NCBI GenBank assembly: GCA_017379815.1
Contig: JAFNVK010000032.1
Location: 1 to 5,718 of the forward strand
Source of the DNA: Clostridia bacterium
GTDB lineage: Bacteria; Bacillota; Clostridia; Oscillospirales; CAG-272
Reading direction: 5' to 3'
Length of the DNA: 5,718 bases
A program made the translations under genes and the position numbers. Shown here one piece after another: positions 1 through 4,104 of this stretch (position 1 is its first letter; each line of letters begins with the position of its first letter). The notes under the pieces were generated by a model, which was not told the origin of the DNA, made no database searches, and saw only the letters and a program-made list of their open reading frames with translations.

Positions 1-107
1 ATCACGGCCACCACGACCTCGTCGTATTGCTCCGCCACCTCGAAAGCAAGTGCGCGATGGCCAAGCGTCATGGGATCAAAGCTTCCCGGCAGGATCGCAA
101 GGCTCAT
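1..107 (-). CDS. coaD: Phosphopantetheine adenylyltransferase, N-terminal fragment
   Basis: Only the first 35 codons are present; the rest lies beyond the left window edge. CoaD transfers AMP from ATP to 4'-phosphopantetheine to give dephospho-CoA, the penultimate step of coenzyme A synthesis in the cytoplasm. What is visible is the family's opening strand and nucleotide-binding signature: PGSFDPMTLGH at residues 7-17, with the T/HxGH nucleotidyltransferase motif as TLGH (14-17). A hydrophobic strand VVVAV ends the fragment. The ATG at 107-105 overlaps the rsmD stop as ATGA, and a GGGAGG-type ribosome site lies about 7 nt upstream inside rsmD, so the two genes are probably translationally coupled. 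The rsmD-coaD order is common in Firmicutes and many other bacteria. Identity rests on a short but diagnostic motif. Confidence 0.9.
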   Translation of the reverse strand, partial: MSLAILPGSFDPMTLGHRALAFEVAEQYDEVVVAV

Positions 108-685
108 GCGGCACCTCCCTCTCCGTCATAGCGGAGCAGCGTGACGCAGGCAACCCCGTAGCGCACCTGATTGAGGACCGTGAAGCGCGAGGCAAGCGTC
201 GTGTCTCCCGAAAAGACGTCGTCGGGATGAGCGCTCTCGCAGACCAGCGTGGCGTTCTCGGCCAAAAGGCCGCGTGCCGTAAGTAAGCGCAGCGCGTCGG
301 GGATCAGCCCCTTGGCGTAAGGAGGATCCAGAAAGACCAGATCAAAGGGCTCGTCAGGTCTTGCCCGACGCAGGCAGGCGTCGTGGTCCAGGCAAAGCAC
401 CTCGGCCATTGGGGAAAGACGGGTCTTTTCCAGATTGGAGCGGATCACCGCCATCGCCTCCCGAGAGGAATCGCAAAGCAGAGCGTGCGCCGCTCCGCGG
501 CTGAGTGCCTCCAGCGCCATCTGTCCCGATCCCGCAAAGAGATCCAGCACGCGCGCCCCTTGAACCGAAAGGTGCAGCATGGAAAAGATCGCCTCCTTGG
601 CACGCTCCGAGGTTGGCCGCGTGGTCTCTCCCGCAAGCGTAGCAAGCCGCACGCCGCGTGCTTTTCCGGTAATGATGCGCATCAT
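104..685 (-). CDS. rsmD: 16S rRNA (guanine(966)-N(2))-methyltransferase RsmD
   Basis: This 193-aa protein is close to the usual family length (E. coli RsmD is about 198 aa). RsmD uses S-adenosylmethionine to methylate N2 of G966 of 16S rRNA in the assembling 30S subunit. Visible motifs are RIITGKARGVRL near the N terminus, TRPTSERAKEAIFSML (22-37, substrate side), SAM-binding motif I VLDLFAGSGQMALEALSRGA (46-65) and the catalytic LDPPY block (119-123) with the NPPY/DPPY tetrad of N-methyltransferases. The start is either of two adjacent ATGs (685 or 682). AAGGGAG lies about 8 nt before the first, which I used. The gene begins 21 nt after the uvrC stop and ends in an ATGA overlap with coaD, so it is probably part of the same transcript. 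Nothing appears broken. Confidence 0.95.
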   Translation of the reverse strand: MMRIITGKARGVRLATLAGETTRPTSERAKEAIFSMLHLSVQGARVLDLFAGSGQMALEALSRGAAHALLCDSSREAMAVIRSNLEKTRLSPMAEVLCLDHDACLRRARPDEPFDLVFLDPPYAKGLIPDALRLLTARGLLAENATLVCESAHPDDVFSGDTTLASRFTVLNQVRYGVACVTLLRYDGEGGAA

Positions 686-706
686 ACCCCTATCTCCCTT
701 CGTTCG

Positions 707-2551
707 TTACTTCTTGCTTTCGTCAAAATACAGGCGGATCTCGCGCGCATCGCTTCGGCTGATGCCCGAGACGGAGGCCAGCTCCTGCTCGGTCGCCCGC
801 TTGACGCCTGCCATTCCGCCAAATGCGCGGAGCAGCTTTTTCGCCTTAGCGTCCCCGATGCCGCGGATCTTGGTCAGTGCCGATGTCTTGACCGTGCGCC
901 GCTTGGCGTTCTCCATGCGGCTGACCGTAAAGCGGTGGACCTCCTCCTGGATCCGATAGATCAGCGAATAGATCTCATGCTCTCTGGCGATCGCGATCTC
1001 CTCGCGGTCGGTGCAGAGCGCACGCGTCTTGTGAAAATCGTCCTTGACCATGCCAAAGACGGGCACCGAGATCCCTCTCTCGGCAAGTGCCTCCCTGACG
1101 GTAGCCACGTGTCCGCGTCCTCCGTCCAGAAGAATCAGGTCGGGAAGCTCGGCAAACGAGCCCTCGTTATCCTGCAGATGCTCCATTCTGCGGCAGAGCG
1201 CCTCGCGCATGGAGGCGTAGTCGTCGGTTCCGTCAAGCACCGAACGAATGGAGAAGCTGCGATAATCGGCCTTAGAGAACTTTCCCTCGCGGCAGACGAT
1301 CATGCCCGCCGTGAGATGCTCCTTGCCGAGATTGGAAATATCGTAGGCCTCGATCCGCGCAGGATAGATCTCAAGCCCCAGAAGCTCCGAAAGGCGTGCC
1401 AGCGTTCCCTCCGTGCGCTCGGTATTGATCTTGTAGCGCTTGGCCTGCTCGGCGGCGTTCTTGTCCACCATTTCGCAGAGCGTGCGCAGAGTCCCCCTCT
1501 CGGGAACGCGAACCATGACCCGATGCCCCGCAAGCTCGCTCAAGTAGCGCGAGAGCAGGTCGGTCTCCTCCGCATCGAGAGGAACCGAAAGCAGGACCTT
1601 CGGCGGAATGTACTCACGCAAGCGGTAATGCTCGCACAAAAACGCGCTCAGATCCTCCGGCTCAAGCAGGCTGTCCGCCCCAAAGAGGAACTCGGCCTTG
1701 TCCTGAAGCACGCCCGAGCGGACGTAAAAAACGGATACGCAGGAGCAAAGCTCGTCGCTGTAAAGCCCGATCACGTCCTGCTCGGCAGAAGCATCGGCCA
1801 CCACCTTTTGCTTTTCCCCGACCGCGTCAAGCGCGCGAATAGTGTCGCGGCAACGCGCGGCCGCCTCGTATCGCTCCTCCTCCGAAAGGCGGAGCATCTC
1901 CTCCTCAAGCGTGCGGCGCACGTGCGTGCCCTTTCCTCCCAGAATATCGGCAGCGTGGCGAACCGAAGCGGCGTATTCCTCGGGAGAAACGCCCCCCGTG
2001 CAAACGCCCATGCACCGCCCCATCTGGTAATAGATGCAGGGACGTCCCCGGCCGATGTCGCGAGGGAAAACGCGGGAGCAGGTTGGCAGGCGCAGACTGC
2101 GGTTGATCCATTCGATCAGGGCAAAGGCCGTGGAGGTTCCCGAATAAGGGCCGAAATAGCGCCCCTTTCCCTTCTCTCGCTGACGGGTCATCTGCAAGCG
2201 CGGGTATTCCCCCTCCGAGATGCGGATATAGGGATAAGACTTTGCATCCTTGAGGCGAATGTTGTACTTCGGCGCGTACTGCTTGATCAGGGTATTCTCC
2301 AGCGTAAGCGCCTCCATCTCGTTATCGCAGAGATAGTAGTCAAAATCCCCGACCTGCGCCACCATGCGTGCCGTTTTGATATTCTTTTCGCTATTCTGAA
2401 AATACTGCGAAACGCGGTTCTTGAGCTTGCGCGACTTGCCAACGTAGATCACGCGGCCCTGACGGTCGCGCATCACGTAGACGCCCGCACAAAGCGGAAG
2501 CGTGTTGGCCTTCTGCAAAAGGGCCTCACGGGTCAGCATTCTCTCTGCCAT
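707..2551 (-). CDS. uvrC: UvrABC excinuclease subunit C
   Basis: This 614-aa protein makes both incisions in nucleotide excision repair after UvrB is loaded on damaged DNA. Domains in order are: GIY-YIG nuclease for the 3' cut (GVY at 23-25, VIYVGK at 34-39, conserved Glu-rich block at 77-90); four cysteines C158, C172, C180 and C184, matching the [4Fe-4S] ligands known in E. coli UvrC; UVR/UvrB-binding helix (about 215-243); RNase H-like nuclease for the 5' cut, with candidate catalytic D404 (EAYDIS), D444 (GTDDYA), D476 (LLDGG) and H539 (EEVHRF); and tandem helix-hairpin-helix DNA binding (about 558-608). I chose the ATG at 2551 because AAAGGAG precedes it by 5 nt and it places GVY where the family has it. 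An in-frame GTG at 2635 would add 28 atypical residues. Residue roles are assigned by motif alignment from memory. Confidence 0.97.
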   Translation of the reverse strand: MAERMLTREALLQKANTLPLCAGVYVMRDRQGRVIYVGKSRKLKNRVSQYFQNSEKNIKTARMVAQVGDFDYYLCDNEMEALTLENTLIKQYAPKYNIRLKDAKSYPYIRISEGEYPRLQMTRQREKGKGRYFGPYSGTSTAFALIEWINRSLRLPTCSRVFPRDIGRGRPCIYYQMGRCMGVCTGGVSPEEYAASVRHAADILGGKGTHVRRTLEEEMLRLSEEERYEAAARCRDTIRALDAVGEKQKVVADASAEQDVIGLYSDELCSCVSVFYVRSGVLQDKAEFLFGADSLLEPEDLSAFLCEHYRLREYIPPKVLLSVPLDAEETDLLSRYLSELAGHRVMVRVPERGTLRTLCEMVDKNAAEQAKRYKINTERTEGTLARLSELLGLEIYPARIEAYDISNLGKEHLTAGMIVCREGKFSKADYRSFSIRSVLDGTDDYASMREALCRRMEHLQDNEGSFAELPDLILLDGGRGHVATVREALAERGISVPVFGMVKDDFHKTRALCTDREEIAIAREHEIYSLIYRIQEEVHRFTVSRMENAKRRTVKTSALTKIRGIGDAKAKKLLRAFGGMAGVKRATEQELASVSGISRSDAREIRLYFDESKK

Positions 2552-2556
2552 TCGCT

Positions 2557-2563
2557 CTCCTTT
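2557..2563 (-). promoter_or_regulatory. Ribosome binding site of uvrC
   Basis: AAAGGAG followed by a 5-nt spacer to the ATG at 2551. It decides the uvrC start against the longer GTG-initiated frame at 2635, which has no comparable site. Confidence 0.8.
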
Positions 2564-2586
2564 CCCACCGCGCGGGTGTTCCTTAC

Positions 2587-2640
2587 GGAAAGAAATAGCG
2601 GTGCGCCCCGAACCAAACCCTGTCCGCAGATACACACCGC
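2587..2640 (-). terminator. Possible weak terminator/attenuator between HPr gene and uvrC
   Basis: On the transcribed strand GCGGTGTG (2640-2633) can pair with CGCACCGC (2605-2598), giving 8 base pairs including one G-U. The 27-nt loop can itself form a small CUG-CAG stem. The T-rich run TATTTCTTT follows immediately. The large loop and interrupted T-run make it a poor intrinsic terminator. Partial termination would fit an abundant HPr followed by low-abundance repair and housekeeping genes. This is inferred from eye-drawn pairing only. Confidence 0.27.
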
Positions 2641-2659
2641 CATACTCTTTATCCGATTG

Positions 2660-2926
2660 TTAGATTTCAGAAAATCCGCTGTCGATCAGCTCGCAAAGTC
2701 CGGCGATCGCAGCGTCCTCATCCTGCCCGTCGGCAAGCAGAGTGACAGTCATTCCCTTTGCAATCCCCATGGAAAGCACGCCCAAAAGGCTCTTGGCATT
2801 GACCTTTCGATCCTCTTTTTCGATCCAGATCGAGCACTTATATGCATTCGCCTTCTGAATGAAGAAGGTAGCCGGTCTTGCGTGCAGGCCGCTGGCATTG
2901 ACGATCGTTACATCGCGTGAAATCAT
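2660..2926 (-). CDS. ptsH: HPr family phosphocarrier protein
   Basis: This 88-aa protein has the same length as Bacillus subtilis HPr. HPr carries phosphate from Enzyme I to the sugar-specific EIIA proteins of the phosphotransferase system in the cytoplasm. Both key sites fall at canonical numbering. His15 lies in ASGLHARPA (11-19), so this is a catalytic HPr rather than Crh, which lacks that His. Ser46 lies in NAKSLLGVLSMGIAKG (43-58), the site phosphorylated by HPr kinase/phosphorylase for carbon catabolite control in Firmicutes. The ATG at 2926 is supported by this numbering and by GGAG 10 nt upstream. A longer frame from a TTG at 3025 would start inside the promoter. No Enzyme I gene is adjacent; the gene instead leads into uvrC, 108 nt downstream. 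The gene symbol is by function; a lineage-specific paralog is possible. Confidence 0.95.
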   Translation of the reverse strand: MISRDVTIVNASGLHARPATFFIQKANAYKCSIWIEKEDRKVNAKSLLGVLSMGIAKGMTVTLLADGQDEDAAIAGLCELIDSGFSEI

Positions 2927-2958
2927 ACGAATCTCGCTCCATTTTCTTAACTGATTTC

Positions 2959-2976
2959 CCCGAAGGAAAGTTCGGG
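2959..2976 (-). promoter_or_regulatory. 5'-UTR hairpin of the HPr gene
   Basis: In the predicted leader, CCCGAA and TTCGGG form a perfect 6-bp stem around the 6-nt loop CTTTCC. The hairpin sits about 18 nt upstream of the GGAG ribosome site and has no following T-run, so it is not a terminator. It could stabilise the 5' end of the message or bind a regulator. Function is unknown. Confidence 0.45.
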
Positions 2977-2996
2977 TTATACTACTTATCATATAT

Positions 2997-3025
2997 AGTA
3001 TACCAAAATCGTTTCGGAAAATCAA
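2997..3025 (-). promoter_or_regulatory. Sigma-A-type promoter for the HPr gene
   Basis: Reading leftwards, the -35 box TTGATT (3025-3020) is followed by exactly 17 bp and then the -10 box TATACT (3002-2997). A TG one base before the -10 box makes it an extended -10. The predicted start near 2990 gives a leader of roughly 64 nt. The surrounding 2980-3060 stretch is clearly AT-richer than the flanking genes. No obvious cre-like catabolite operator was recognised. Confidence 0.75.
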
Positions 3026-3130
3026 TAGTCAATTATGGCGTATTTTAACAATGCGTAGCATGATTTTTCGTGCATTTTGCCTATACTTCGGTCGCCTCAA
3101 GGCGCATTTGCACGGAAAGAATGGCATCTG

Positions 3131-3610
3131 CTATGCCATCGGCTCAACAAAAAGCACCAGCAGCTGCCACTCGGCACGCGAGGAATAAAGCGTGAGCTGA
3201 CTGCCCAGAGGCAGGGCGTAAGCCCCCTCGCGGAGCAGGACGCCATCCTGCCACGCTCCCGTCACCAAGAGCTCGGCGCGAACGCTGCAAAGCAGATCCT
3301 CTCCCCAGGGAATGCTCACCTCGCCCTCACCCACGACCAAAAGCTCCTCTGCCGGCAAAACGGTCATGGCCAAAAGCTCGCCAAACGGCGTACCGTCCGC
3401 AAAATACAGCCGCTCCCCTACCTCCACGCAGGAAGGCCACTCTGCCGGAAGACGCTCCAGCAGTACGGTAACACGGTGCGGACCTCTCGTCTCCTCTCCC
3501 GTCCCCGTCTTCTGCATCCGCTGACGCAAGCCAACGCCCAAAAGGCAAAAGACCAGCAAGAGGATCAGGGAAAGATCAAGCAGATTTCCCGTGCGCGACC
3601 TCTGCCTCAT
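3131..3610 (-). CDS. Single-pass membrane protein, DUF4330-like, second copy
   Basis: This is a 159-aa protein of unknown function. A short basic N terminus (RQRSR) precedes one hydrophobic helix (about 9-29). A roughly 130-residue strand-rich domain follows and is predicted to lie outside the membrane by the positive-inside rule. No signal-peptidase or lipobox site is evident. It aligns with the preceding gene product: VGERLYFADGTPFGELLAM (64-82) against VGERVRTANGATDLGRVLS (72-90), followed by similar strand patterns to the C terminus, so the two are tandem paralogs. The ATG at 3610 overlaps the preceding stop as ATGA. GGAGG lies only 1 nt before that ATG, with a G-run further upstream, which suggests coupled re-initiation. 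It is the last gene of the polymerase/ligase operon, and no terminator was convincing after it. The DUF4330 resemblance is from memory and weaker here than in its neighbour. Confidence 0.85.
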   Translation of the reverse strand: MRQRSRTGNLLDLSLILLLVFCLLGVGLRQRMQKTGTGEETRGPHRVTVLLERLPAEWPSCVEVGERLYFADGTPFGELLAMTVLPAEELLVVGEGEVSIPWGEDLLCSVRAELLVTGAWQDGVLLREGAYALPLGSQLTLYSSRAEWQLLVLFVEPMA

Positions 3611-4104
3611 TCCTCCACCCCCCTGACCGAAAGCACGACCGCGCGGTTGGAAAGATACGCGCCAATGCGAAAATCGCCGCGCATTCCCGCGGCAATGCGG
3701 ACGTCACCTGTGCGCCAGCCGTCCCCCTCCCGCTTACGCGCCGAAGCGATCACCGTCACGCGCAGATCCACCATTCCCGCGCGCTCCGCGATCCCAACTC
3801 CCGAAATTGCCTCAAGATGCGGCTCAACGGAAACCGAAAGAACGCGGCCAAGATCTGTTGCTCCGTTTGCCGTGCGCACCCGCTCACCGACCTTTGGCAA
3901 CCCTCCCGCCTCGATCAGATCGCGCCGCACGCCGCACAGGCGCAGCTCATATTGGATAGGCTCCTCTCTCTCCCGAAGCGTCTCTCCCCGAAAAAGGGAA
4001 AGCAAGCTCCCCCCGATCACGAAAAAGGCTGCCGCGAGAAGCAAAAGATCCACCCACGTGATCCAAGGACCGTCCGCGCCCTCCTTACGTCTCGATCTCT
4101 GCAT
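3607..4104 (-). CDS. Single-pass membrane protein, DUF4330-like, first copy
   Basis: This is a 165-aa protein of unknown function. A basic N terminus (QRSRRKEG) is followed by one transmembrane helix (about 14-37) and an external strand-rich domain. The segment YELRLCGVRRDLIEAG (52-67), then KVGERVR (71-77), then a Gly-Arg-Val turn leading to VSVEPH (91-96), resembles the 'YE-hyd-GVR ... VGD-V ... VEPA' layout I recall for DUF4330 proteins of Clostridia and cyanobacteria. The ATG at 4104 is preceded by AAAGGAG with a 9-nt spacer. Upstream in-frame extension to a TTG at 4212 would lie entirely in the preceding coding region and lacks such a site. It overlaps the ligase-like gene by 20 nt and the next gene by 4 nt, indicating one operon and probably fixed relative synthesis. 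A role as accessory to the polymerase/ligase is inference from position. Confidence 0.88.
   Translation of the reverse strand: MQRSRRKEGADGPWITWVDLLLLAAAFFVIGGSLLSLFRGETLREREEPIQYELRLCGVRRDLIEAGGLPKVGERVRTANGATDLGRVLSVSVEPHLEAISGVGIAERAGMVDLRVTVIASARKREGDGWRTGDVRIAAGMRGDFRIGAYLSNRAVVLSVRGVEE

Noticed and set aside
2552..2635. N-terminal extension of UvrC from a GTG at 2635.
   Set aside because: It adds 28 residues not typical of UvrC, lacks a good ribosome site and would place coding sequence over the intergenic hairpin. The ATG at 2551 has AAAGGAG.
383..2920. Plus-strand open frame of 845 codons antisense to rsmD, uvrC and HPr.
   Set aside because: It is in exact codon register with all three minus-strand genes, where antisense stops arise only from TTA, CTA or TCA codons, which are rare here. 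It ends precisely at the TCA codon of HPr Ser3. The translation shows no domain, whereas the minus strand encodes clear families.
2927..3025. N-terminal extension of HPr from a TTG at 3025.
   Set aside because: The TTG is part of the -35 box and the extension spans the promoter. The 88-aa form puts His15 and Ser46 at canonical positions.
3027..3032. TTGACT as an alternative -35 box.
   Set aside because: It is a better -35 match but lies 24 bp from TATACT; TTGATT at the ideal 17 bp is preferred.
3093..3104. CGCC-TCAA-GGCG inverted repeat as a terminator for the ligase operon.
   Set aside because: The stem is only 4 bp in the simple form and no T-run follows on the transcribed strand.
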